Source: Istiophorus platypterus
Lineage: Eukaryota; Chordata; Actinopteri; Istiophoriformes; Istiophoridae
Reading direction: 5' to 3'
Assembly (NCBI GenBank): GCA_016859345.1
Contig: CM029120.1
Location: forward strand, 4,735,001 to 4,799,000
DNA: 64,000 bases
Below, in pieces: positions 1 through 10,400 of the stretch. Within the stretch, counting starts at the first letter, position 1. Each line of letters opens with the position of its first letter. The notes beneath the pieces were generated by a model. That model saw only the letters and a list, made by a program, of their open reading frames with translations. It had not been told where the DNA came from and made no database searches. The position numbers and the translations under genes were made by a program.

Positions 1-133
1 GGAGCTAGTGAGATGATGTGAAAAATTCATAGGGCTTTTTAGAAGGCTTCCAAACAAAAACAGTCAACAAATATAAACCTAAATAAGCCTAAATACTATG
101 TATTTACACATAAGTTTGGTCTTGGGGACTCAC

Positions 134-3100
134 TAGTCATCGCAGAGACAAATCTGTTGAAGGACAGAGAATCAAGGTACACTGCTCCCTCATAACCATA
201 CTGCAGCTCCTCACGAACATAATCCCTGTAACAAAAACACAGAAAACGGGTCTTTTATAATATATAATCACACTGTATGTTGTTTGTTTTAGCAGATACA
301 TTCCATCATAATGACACACATCAACACACAATTGCCTAAGTTGTGATCTTATGCTGCATTTTTCTAACGTTTTCTTGTTATTTGGAGTTACTACTTCGTT
401 TTTGTGCAGACCGTATATTCGGCACAGGGCAAATGCAGGGAGCAACAGGATTTATCGTGAAATATATTAAATGAACTTAAAAAATAAATGAAACATTCAA
501 CTAATTTGAGAAATTAATAAATATATATGATTATGTGTGTAATAAATGAATAGATGTACAAACATTTGGGAGAAAAATAGTAACATATTCAAGTCTAATA
601 CTTCCTGAGGTGATAGTAAATCATTAGATTTACAAATTTTGGAATATTTCCAAACAATGGATTTTCTTTTCGCATTGTTAACTAATAAATTTGTTTAATC
701 TTTATTTTGAAGAGTTTATTGATTCATTTATTTATACCCTTATTCATAATCTTTTCTGTAGCATTAAGCCTGAAGCCTACTCACAATTTTTTCTCATGCT
801 ACAAGACAACTTTCTAGGAAAATAAGCAGCAAAGCAGTCAGGCTTTGTCAGGAAAGAAAAATAATACTTTTAAAATATTGTAGGGAGTGGAGTAGTAGTA
901 GTAGTAGTAGTAGTAGTCGTTGTAGTAGTCGTCGTCGTAGTAGTAGTAGTAGTCGTCGTAGTAGCCGTCGTAGGAGGAGGAGGAGGAGGACATCTCACTT
1001 TGAAATCTGATGCCCCATGTACAGGAGAAGGGCAGCAAGGATATGGAGGTAGAGCGTCACAATGTGTCTCAATGGCAAAACCAACACCACCACGTTTATC
1101 AGATGACCTGGGAAGTGAAGGAAACAACTCAGTTTTTTATTCATCCTAAAAGTGTTGACTGAGTTTTATCTTTCAGACCTTTTTTCTCCTTTTCTAAGTA
1201 ACCTGGAAGTAGGTGAAGTTGTGTAAAAAAATCCCTGTTCTGCCAAAAGAAAGTTGCAGGCAGCTGACATTTTTAACTCAGTATTTTAAGCATAACCATT
1301 TCCTATAAAGAGGTAAAAATGCAGCAGAATACAAATCTGTTTTCTTTTTTATTTACTTGTAATGTAAGAACTGGAAACTCATCCCAAACCAAATTTCAAA
1401 CTTCCACAGTGAGTAAATCTCTCCATTGAAAGCTAGACTATTTTCTGACACTTTCTGGGGTTGGTAGCTCTTTGAAGAAGGGTGGTCCCCCACATCAATT
1501 CAATGTGGCTCTTTTTCACTGAAGAATGAAAATGTATTTACAACAATATTTCTCTTAAATTGTGCAGGGAAAATAAAAATAAAAGCCAAGGCTATTAAAG
1601 CTGTTTTTGTAGCTGTTGCGAGAGGACATGCTTGTGTTTTTTTCAAGTCATTCCTTATGCAACAAACACATATCTATACACAATTTGAAAAAAATCCACT
1701 CATTTTTTTTCTCAGCAAAAATGCCTGGCCTTGAGTTTTCCAAATCAAGACACTAAATTCCCTCCCTTATGTTTCAGGTGGAATGCTGTACCAAAAAGAT
1801 GGAAACTTTGTGAGTTATCCACTCGTCTGATTTGAATGTGCATATGAACAATGTAATTATTGTTTTAAGAAGCACTAAATCAGTGACCTAATTATTCCAC
1901 ATTAAGCACACTTATAATCAAGACTAGAAGTATACGGACAGTTACACACTTTTATTCTCTGCTTATGCACATACAATTTGAATTAAAATTATTGATGCTA
2001 CATTAAAGTGCCAGATCTCAGCTTTAATTTGAGTATGTTTACATTAATATAGAAAGAACTGTGTGAGATATAGCACTTTTGACACATAGTGCCCAAAGTT
2101 TAGGGCTTCAAAAATAATCAGACACTTGGCTGCTAAATGTTTTTTGTACGGCTGTGTGTGATTCAACATTAGTTCAAACACACAAAAAAAACTCACTCAC
2201 AGCTCAGCGTTGATTGAAAGTGAAGAGTAGTCTTTTAGATTAAAGCGGAGTTGTCTGTCAATATGAGAGTTCAAAAAAGTTATCAGAGATATCAAAGGCT
2301 AGAATCAGCGGCTAGATACACTCTAAAAAAGCAGGTGTGTACAGGAAAATTCTAAAATGGCAAACAAGCTGGTAAACCAAGGAGCACAAGTCTCGTGAAT
2401 GAGAAGAAAATCATTTTCATGATGAAGGAAAATTCCTTTATGAGTGCACAGTGAGTCAAGAACCCTCTTCAGCATGTAGGCAGTCATGTTTCATTGTTAA
2501 AGATCAAGAGAAAACTTAATCGAAAACATTAGCACTAAGCTCTAGTTCAAAAACACACACAAGAAGGAACCAGCAGTGTTCTGAGACAAAGTTCTACGTC
2601 CTGAGGAAACAAAAATCAACCTCTGTCAAAATAGCGGAAAGAGGAAATAGTGAAGAAAAAAATAAAAAGTACACCACATAATCTATCACATGGCGGGGGC
2701 TCTCTTATGACTCAGGCAGGTATTGCTGCCAATGGAACTGACACACTGGAATTTTATTGATGATTTCACCACTGACAGAAGCAACAGGATGAAGGCTGTG
2801 GTTTACAGGGGCACCCTGTTTACTCTAATTCAGACAAATGCATTAAAAACACATCATACTACATTTCATGATTCAGCAAGTAAACGTTCCTAAACACATG
2901 ACCAAAGATAGATAGAGCATGCACCCAGCTCACTGACGATCAAACTTAAGGTACCACGACAACCAAGAGCTGAAGGTGCCTGATGTCTGTGGGTTGTAGA
3001 CTTCAGGGAGTCACTGACTGTGAACAATTTTCCAACAATATATTGAATATGACGATTCTGTTTGACTTCATGTGTATCTGTCCAACTACTTTTGAACCCA

Positions 3101-3616
3101 TCAACTTGGAGCCATAATGTATGTGTTACAGCTAAATCACCCACTGAGTTCTTTCATTACTGATGAGAAACTTCTGAAATTGAAGCTCAGACTTGGCAGT
3201 TTAATGAATTTGCTGGAACACAGAGCCTGAAGAACAAAAATGTGGACTGGATACCTCTTTACTGCACATTAAGCATGCTTATATGTAATATGTATATAGC
3301 GTTTTATTTCAGTTTGTCCTCTACTTATTGTTTACTTTCTCCTACCTGATTAGAATTAATCTAATTCTAACTCATTGGTAGTTCACCTCATTTTCGATCT
3401 ACCCTTTTGTACCTACTGTTGTCTCACTGGGTAACATGGAAACTTACCAAGGTAGTACATGTTCCAGATGACATACTTGTATTTAAAGAGCATGTCTTCG
3501 TTTTTGGCCTTGAGATGCTCTGTTAAACTTTCAATGTCACATTTATACAGCAGGTCCAGGACCAGTATGCTCGGCACCCTGAGGGCGACGTTGGCCAACT
3601 CTTCCAGGCGAGGCAT
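134..3616 (-). CDS. rnf145: RING finger protein 145, N-terminal part (first 3 coding exons; gene runs off the left edge)
   Basis: RNF145 is a multi-pass ER membrane E3 ubiquitin ligase of the TRC8-like family, linked in mammals to sterol sensing and SCAP turnover. Coding exons on the minus strand are 3616-3448, 1107-999 and 225-134, with phases 1, 2 and 1 that join cleanly through GT-AG sites. The first exon begins MPRLEELANVALRVPSI and contains LFKYKY..NMYYLG, matching the family start NVALRVPSI..LLDVLYR. The second encodes a membrane segment (VVVLVLPLRHIVTLYLHILA) ending GHQISK. The third gives DYVREELQYGYEGAVYL then SLSFNRF, matching DYVRSELEFAYEG..YLEPLSMNRF of mammalian RNF145. RNF139 differs at these positions. 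The rest of the membrane domain and the C-terminal RING lie outside the window. An untranslated first exon and an overlapping upstream ORF precede the start. I cannot tell which teleost paralog this is. Confidence 0.93.
891..990. repeat. Trinucleotide microsatellite (AGT/CGT/AGG)n
   Basis: About 100 bp of AGT units mixed with CGT and ending in AGG units. It begins only about 8 bp past the splice donor of the second rnf145 coding exon (exon end 999, minus strand), so it sits at the very start of that intron in transcript sense. Long Tyr-rich and Thr-rich open frames over it are by-products of the repeat. Confidence 0.9.
1930..3125 (+). mobile_element. Degenerate Tc1-like DNA transposon in an rnf145 intron
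   Basis: The element lies in the intron between rnf145 coding exons 1 and 2, opposite to the host gene. Conceptual plus-strand translation between about 2260 and 2870 gives, across several stops and frameshifts, pieces of a Tc1 transposase. RVQKSYQRYQRL lies near 2263, MMKENSFMSAQ.VKNPLQ near 2420, and HGGGSLMTQAGIAANGTDT then LEFIDDFTTDRSNRMKAVVY from about 2693 to 2810. The last piece matches the Tc1 core HGGGSxMxWxxxAANGTGxLxFIDDVTADRSxRM. Flanks such as CAGCTTTAATTTGAG (about 2020) and CAACTACTTTTGAACCC (about 3085) also look like Tc1 ends. The catalytic D/E region downstream is not recognisable, so it is a dead copy. End coordinates are approximate. Confidence 0.8.
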
Positions 3617-4060
3617 CTTGATTGAAAACCAACTTTTCTTTTGGTGAGCAGGAGAGCTTGTGTGTCACATGCTGCTGGTAATCGCACAGGACACAAGTTA
3701 CCCAGCAGCTTCAGCGCTATTTTGCTCGTTTTCTTGTCATCTGAAAACACACAAAACACACAATTTAGGAATCTGACGGCAGGAGTCCCGTATGAGCAAC
3801 CAGGCCGTTGTTTAGCAATGAATTCCCGCTTTAGAGTCACATTTTAGCCTTTAATTAAAGCAGGGGAAGTGCAGGAGACTGATTGCGAACTAAGGTAACC
3901 CGTTAGCAAAGCTTTTTAAGTAGATACTGTGTGTATTGTGACATACTTTCACTTACTTCGGACAGTGACAGGCATCACAGCCGAACAGCCATCTGCTAGC
4001 TAGGTGCTGCTTGTGGTTAGCTTCTCCAGCGACCAGCAACATGTTTCCATAGCACCGCAG
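3448..4060 (-). promoter_or_regulatory. rnf145: rnf145 5' leader with an overlapping upstream ORF
   Basis: A non-coding first exon probably ends at 3957 (donor GTAAGT on the minus strand), and the next exon begins at 3740 after a TTTTCAG acceptor. Splicing these joins an upstream ATG at 3975 (MPVTVR...) to an open frame that stops at 3523. This gives about 78 codons overlapping the rnf145 start at 3616 out of frame. An 8-codon upstream ORF also begins at the first base of the second exon (ATG at 3740, stop TAG). Such an arrangement usually lowers translation of the main frame. The transcription start, near 4000-4100, is inferred only. Confidence 0.5.
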
Positions 4061-5015
4061 GCGAAATGTCTTTTTTGGCTTTTCCTCTGACTTTTGCGTG
4101 TCATAGATAGTTTGAAAAACCCGCCATTGGAAAGGCCGAAATTAAACAGCTAATATTAAACGGTAAGAGGGAAAAGTAAATAGACTTCAAATGTGATGTT
4201 GTGATTCCGCTCGGTTGCGTGGCCATTTCCTGTGGACGCGTCATATCGGAATGAACCAATCAGATTCAGGTAATCTCGATTTCAAAATAAAACTAATACG
4301 ATAATACCAATAAAATGCATTTTTATACTTTACTTTTTTAGCCCTTTGGCGTAACTTAAACTTTCTTAGCTGCCCTTTTTAGATACATTATAAAGAAATG
4401 TGAATCAAACTTAAAAATTAAATACCATAAAAACACGTTACATATGTTATCCCAGTTAGGAATGATCCACTCTTGTTATTCCTTTGCAAAGGCGAGGTTC
4501 CTACGGTGAATATAAGGGATGACAAGATGATTAAAGCCATAAAAATTGTTTAGTTTTTTTTTTTTGTTTTTGTTTTTTTTACCTATTTTCTCTAGTTTTT
4601 GGTGGGAACAAGAGATTTTTTTTTACAACATTCTCTTTCACAACAGTTTCCAACCTGGGTACCGGTGTCCCAAGATAAATACGAGGAGGTCACAAGCTTA
4701 TTAAAGGTTTAAGGAAGAAACAATATTTATTTCTCAGTGTTATCTACAATATGCTCTTTTATTTGAAATGCTGGCCACTATCACCTCTTTGGGCCTATAA
4801 GAATCTTTCAAAGGAGACGAGCGGGAAAGGAAAAGTCCGTCTTTGATTAAGCTTTTCACAGCTCGCGTCCCTGCCAAGACCGTGCGTTTATACCAGACGT
4901 GTTATTTTCGTCACAAAATGCCGACAAATGGAAAAATGTTTCCTGACTGTGGCTGAGAAGTCACCCAGCTCTCTATACTTGTTTTTAATCCGATCTATTG
5001 GGAGTCAGGCGCTTA

Positions 5016-5175
5016 TCATGCCGCGTAGGTTATATCTGATTCTGCCAAGACATCATCACCAAATGTTATTGTGTTGGACTTTTCAAACTCTTTAAATCTC
5101 AGGTGTGAAACAGAAATCTTTTCATGCTCTTCGCGTGGTGGATCAATAGGGTTTTTCATTCTGGCAACTCCTGCA
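5016..5175 (-). other. Unassigned exon-like open frame
   Basis: On the minus strand a good acceptor (pyrimidine tract then CTGCAG, about 5176) is followed by an open frame reading GVARMKNPIDPPREEHEKIS then VSHLRFKEFEKSNTITFGDD, which stops at 5016. The composition is protein-like and charged, but I recognise no family. Upstream on the same strand I could not join it to a convincing coding exon: a candidate at about 5260-5330 is in phase but has a stop and a poly(A) tract just before it. It may be a terminal exon, a decayed exon or chance. Confidence 0.2.
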
Positions 5176-6829
5176 GAAGAAAAAAATAACACAGACACAC
5201 ATAAAACCTTCACAGCAGCTACGACCTTGGACATGAATGAACTAAAACAACCAGGATTACCATTTTGAGCATTTTTCCCCCCACGAAACCATATGGCAGC
5301 ATGAATGGGGTTTTTTTTTTTACAAAAGGCTCATTAAAATACTCAAAGAGGCAGATGGGCCAAACCTGAAAACACACAAATGCAGCCTCACTATACAGAC
5401 GTGCACATATACATATAGAGTATAAAGGCACATCCGGGAACGAGTTATATGCAGCTTGCAGTGACTCATTAGTTGTTTTTTTTCCCAATGCCACCCTGCA
5501 TTGCAACATAATTAGATTTACCAGATGATGAAAGCCAAGTGAGTAAAAGCTGAGTTTGTCTGTTGACATTAAAACACAAATACGGCACAGCTGCGATTGT
5601 TTGCTGAGAGATATCGTGTCCTCTGTAAGTGTGTTAGTCAGGTTTGCCGTAATCTTTGCCTTTACGCGAAAGTCGCCACGGTTCTACCGCAGCAACAAAC
5701 CTCCGACGGCCCCAAAGACGCAAGACACTTGAATGGAGCGCAGGACAGAGACGGTGCAGGTGAAGCGGCGTCTGGGGATAATATCGGTTCTGCGGTTCTT
5801 AGATTGACGTTGGTATATAGTTTTTATATTGATAGAGGAGGTGAAGAAAGCATGAGACACGAAAAACAAAATATTAGGTCCAATCGAAAGTGTATTGAAA
5901 ATGCTCACCTGAAACATGTTTGTTGAGAAAGTGAGTTTTCAATAGAGTAAAGATTGTCAGCTTAAACAACGTGTGACAGGTAAATCGTCCTTATTTTAAT
6001 GATGCATTTGTTTTTTGGTGTGTTTGTGGGTTTTTTTTTTTTCTTCTCTTCACTTTCAGGACGCAAGCACGCGGTGAAACAAGACCCTGAAATCAACAGA
6101 AAAAAAGGCGAAGAGACAGGAGACAGAGGCAAACTAAAAAATATAAGAACCGATAGAACTGATGAGAGAAAAGATCACATTAGTTAACCTTCAAGCTATT
6201 AGTAAATAACTTAAAAAACAGGCAGCACTGTCAACGAAACAAGGTTAATCTGGAGAAACTCTACCGTATGACCCCGAAGCACAGAAGCCACCGATATTCT
6301 CAGCGGCTCGATCTCAGATGGGAACTGTCATGTAAAACCGATAAAGGCAAATCACCTGGCACATCTCGACAGTTTGCTTGAACATCGGTGAGAGGATGCA
6401 CCTGCCCGAGTCTCTGCCTTCAATTCAGATCAAATTTTTAGCTCTCATGTCCTAAAAATAGGCTGCAACAAGGAGAGACTGCAAAATAGTGCAGATTTGT
6501 TGGTTTACAAGGTGTCAGAGAGTCTCTGTGTATATTTATTCTGTGTTATTCTAAGTAAAGTTTAAAGTTTCTGAGATGTATCTTCTCCAATACCATCGTT
6601 GTTGTTTTTTCTTGGTTAAACAGCCACTGTGGTTCAAGCACCTGAGTTGTAACCATGTGAAAAAGGAACAGGTGCCATCCTCAAGCTTCTTCTCTTTAAT
6701 CTGTGTCTGCTGCAGACTCAGAAAAGCTTTTTGCACCGAACCCAACATCGTAACTTCGCACCCTGATAAAGCCAAAGAGGAGAGAACAACTAATTAGCAG
6801 TAAACACACAGTACAGCAGAAAAATGTCT

Positions 6830-7085
6830 TTAGTTTTGCAGGTATCATAAAGTGTTATTAAGTATTTGACAGATGAAAGCTTTTACCTGATGATGGCGCC
6901 TTAGGGACGAAACGTTTGTGCCAATCCCTCTGGAACATGTCGAGATATTTCACTGTCTAGCTGAAAACCTTGACCTGCAGGTGGCACTAGAGGAAAAGTT
7001 GAGGGGGGGGGCACTCCAGTCATTAGGGTACATCCTCTGGGGAAATGTCTGAGCCAGAATTTTGTGTCAATGCATGTAATAGTTA
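6830..7085 (+). repeat. Dispersed percomorph-type repeat fragment
   Basis: Contains the family phrases TTTACCTGATGATGGCGCC, ATCCCTCTGGAACATGTCGAG and GTGGCACTAGAGGAAAAGTTGA. These also occur, diverged, at 10715-10830, 12780-13455 and 21715-21935 in this window. It is non-coding and degenerate, ending about 190 bp upstream of the cpxm1 TATA-like box. Confidence 0.65.
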
Positions 7086-7276
7086 TTGCGGACAACAACA
7101 AAAATGTGTTTTCATTTGTAAAACAAATTGAACTTTGCACAGTGTTTATTTGTTTTGTTTGTGCACCGGTAGAAACTGATCACATACTGTACATTTCGAC
7201 TTTTTGCCCTGGCTGTAGGTCACTGCTGCACAAACACAAGGCACGTTATGTAAACGGCAATCGCGCTCAAGTCTCT

Positions 7277-7496
7277 CCTTTTAAAAGGCACATTTTCGCG
7301 GGACTCTAGCTGGAATTGTGGGATGGGGAGGTGGGATTGGGGAGGAGGGATGTGGATAGAGGTCTGGTTCTGTCATGTCCACATAAAACCGGCCGGGGGG
7401 AATTTTTCCTTTTCTTTCTTTTTTTCTTCTTCTCCCCAACCACGCCTGCAGCAGCAGAAACAGAAGCAACAGCAGCAGCAACAAACAAAGAGCAAG
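7277..7496 (+). promoter_or_regulatory. cpxm1: Putative cpxm1 core promoter and 5' leader
   Basis: A TATA-like TTTAAAAGG at about 7279-7287 lies about 30 bp upstream of a purine-rich leader. ATGs at about 7323 and 7350 are in frame with cpxm1 and have no intervening stop, which would add a low-complexity extension (Phe/Ser-rich, then Gln/Lys-rich). I prefer the ATG at 7497 because a signal peptide starts exactly there and the family has a cleavable signal at its N terminus. Confidence 0.45.
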
Positions 7497-10400
7497 ATGG
7501 AGAAGTCATTGTGCGCCTTGGCCGCGGTGATTTTTCTGGGAGCGCTGATAAACGATGCGACGGCTCAGAGCCCTTCGTTATTCTCCAGCCCGGCCACGAC
7601 CGAGGCGGTGAACCGGACCGTGGTGGATCAGAGCAGAGGCCGATCGGCTCCAGCTGCGTCGGGGACAAAGCCGGTTGCCACTGCTGCCAAGGGCAAACAT
7701 CTGGAAACCAAACGCATCAGACAAGAGGAGGAAGAAGAAGAAGAGGAGGAAGTTGGAGAAGTAGTCAAGAGCAGCAAAGAAGAAAAAGATGGAGACACAG
7801 ATGAGAACGGGGCAGAAAATGAGAAAACAAAACTCGGTAGGGAAAAAAAATATATCACTTTTATCATCTGAACGTCTGCCAGGTGGTCAGCTTTTACTTT
7901 TTTACGTGAAGCTGTGAGAAGCCAGAGATGCTCCGAGCTACTCACCCACGGTTATTACATGTTATTTAAATAAGCAGTTGAGTGCAATTAATAATTGATA
8001 CCTTCAGGGACCAACTGAACCTCTGGTTTTCAAGTGCTCAGCCCAGTCTCTGTAAATCTGCGAAGATTCATCTTGCAAATCATCTTGCATCACATCGTTT
8101 ATATGGACGTTGAGTATTTTATCAGCAAAAAAGTATCTTTAACAAATTCATAGATACTTTTTTGCTGACAAAAGAGCAAAATCTGAGCCAGAACTTCTTT
8201 CCGGCTGCTTTTCCTGCCTTGGATTTATTTGAATGACATATTTAGGACGACGACTAAGGATTATTTAATATAACTGTTTAACCTATGGATCACTTTTTAG
8301 TCTTGAATACGTCATAATGCAGTAAAAACAAAGAGTCCAAGCTGATGTGTTGAATAGTCCAGAAGCTTAGACATTGCATTTATAAAGGAAAGAAAACAGG
8401 GAAAAGTATCAAATAGTTATTTATTTCCAATATATTGAATCATAGTTAAATTATTTATTGATTCAAAATTAGTTGGATCTCACTGAATTATAAGTTCTCA
8501 CGTTTGATTCAAGAAGGAACAGGCCAGGAAGCTGCAGAGAAGGATTACCTTTCCTATAAATTGTTCTCTGTTTGTTTTATAGAATGCCAGAGAACAGTCC
8601 AAAACCAAAACATGTTCAACTAACTATCACAGAAGAACAAGAAAACCAACAAACGTTCACATTTAACAAACTGGAATACGAGTGAACATTTGCATTTTTG
8701 CTGGAATAAAGAAGATCAGAATTATTGCATATTAACCCACTAATCAATTCATCTAGTCGTTGCAGCTCTAATGAGGATCGAGTAAGAAGCACCTCTATAA
8801 AATTGTGAAATCAAACATTCCTTTACAAATTATTTTTACTGCATGACGCATGTATTAAAGCTCACTCCCTGAATTCCTAGGAATATGGGATTTATGTTTA
8901 ACAACTCCCTAACAAATAATTTCATTCTTCATGTGGGCGACATATTCAGTGCTGCAACTTAAGACTGAAGACTTAAATGTCCACCACAGTTTTCGATAGC
9001 CCAAGGGGATGTTTACAAGTTGCCTGTTTTTGTTTGACACACTGTCAAAGACAATCACAGAAGACTAAGAAAACCAGCAAATATTCACATTTGATTGGCT
9101 GGAAATTGACCGTGGATCTACTAATTGATTGACTAACTGATTAATCAACTAATAACAGAACAGAGTATTTGATAGGGATTCGTGTGAAGGGCTAATGTAA
9201 ACCTCCTTTGACCAGACAACTTTACTTTGCTCTTTTTTCAGTCATTTTGAGGATGTTACTATGAAAACATCCTTTGATATAAAGAGAAAAAAAATCAAAG
9301 CTGTTTTATTTGTCCTTCCAGTACAAGTAACATTTGAGATTGACAGGAATGTTGCTTCCAAAGCCATGAAATACCTTGCAGCTGCGGCTCTCCACTTCCT
9401 GCTCTGCTAAGGATTTGACTTTAAACTCTTGGCCTGAAACTTTGTCTCAGATTACATACAAACCCTCCACAGATTCACTTATCTGCAACCCCCCCCCGCC
9501 AAGAAGCAGAGGAGGAGGAGGAGGAGGGGGAGAAGAGGGCCTCCAAACTTCTACAGAACTGAATCCAAGACGAATAGGGATATTCCACAAAATAACTGCT
9601 GGGACCTCATGCTACATCTGCCATGTATTTACTTACTCAAAAAAAACAGAAAGAGAGCGTTTAACCCTTCAACAGTCAGTGCCAGAGCTGATTCTGCAGA
9701 GGATCAGCATCTCAGGACAAGCAGAGACACAAGCCTGACAAAGATTTTATCTCATGTTTGCTTGTCGTTTTCCTCTCAGACTGTCCTCCACTTGGCCTGG
9801 AGTCCCTGCGGGTCGATGACAGCCAGATCCAAGCCTCTTCCTATCCACGGACAGGCCTGGGTCCCCACAGGGGGAGGCTGAATATCCAGGTCAGTCCGGA
9901 TCTTTGATCTGGATCAAAAGCGTTTCAGACAGCGAGTACAGAGAACTGAGCCTGAGTTTCAAAAAGATCAGGGATTCAGATTAAAGACATCAAAATACAC
10001 GCATGTACAATAAAATCCCAAAGTTTTGGAGGTGGACCTTGATGTAACAATAGAAAATGAATGAGGAGTCAGTTTATATACCACTAACAATTCAACACCA
10101 TAAATATCTATATCACCATTTGAACGTAAGAAAAAAAGAATTCCTTTATCAATTGATTTAACTTTCTTGCCAGAAACCAACTTCTGTCTTTCACTTTCTC
10201 AAGGGTCTTTAATGCCATCCATAGTTCAAGTGAGATGGAAGATCGGGAAACAACCTCACGGGGACACAGTGTTGGCAGACGATTAGAGGCATCAAGGCAC
10301 TTGTGTAGTTTGGGATTTGATTTGACTTTGGAGCGTTGTTTCAAAAGACAACGCTGAGTTCTAACAGATAATCAAAAATAAATATTTGCATTTAGAAAAA

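Larger units (their letters stand above)
4060..7276. other. Intergenic region between divergent rnf145 and cpxm1
   Basis: No recognised gene. It holds a fragment of a short dispersed repeat near 4645-4760 (GTTTCCAACCTGGG...ACAAGCTTATTAAAGG), a small unassigned open frame on the minus strand (5016-5175), polypyrimidine-rich tracts, and another dispersed repeat near 6830-7085. The rest looks like unique AT-rich sequence. Confidence 0.55.

Noticed and set aside
838..1127. Long open frames rich in Tyr or Thr around the trinucleotide tract
   Set aside because: They are translations of the microsatellite in both orientations. The real content here is rnf145 coding exon 999-1107 in another frame.
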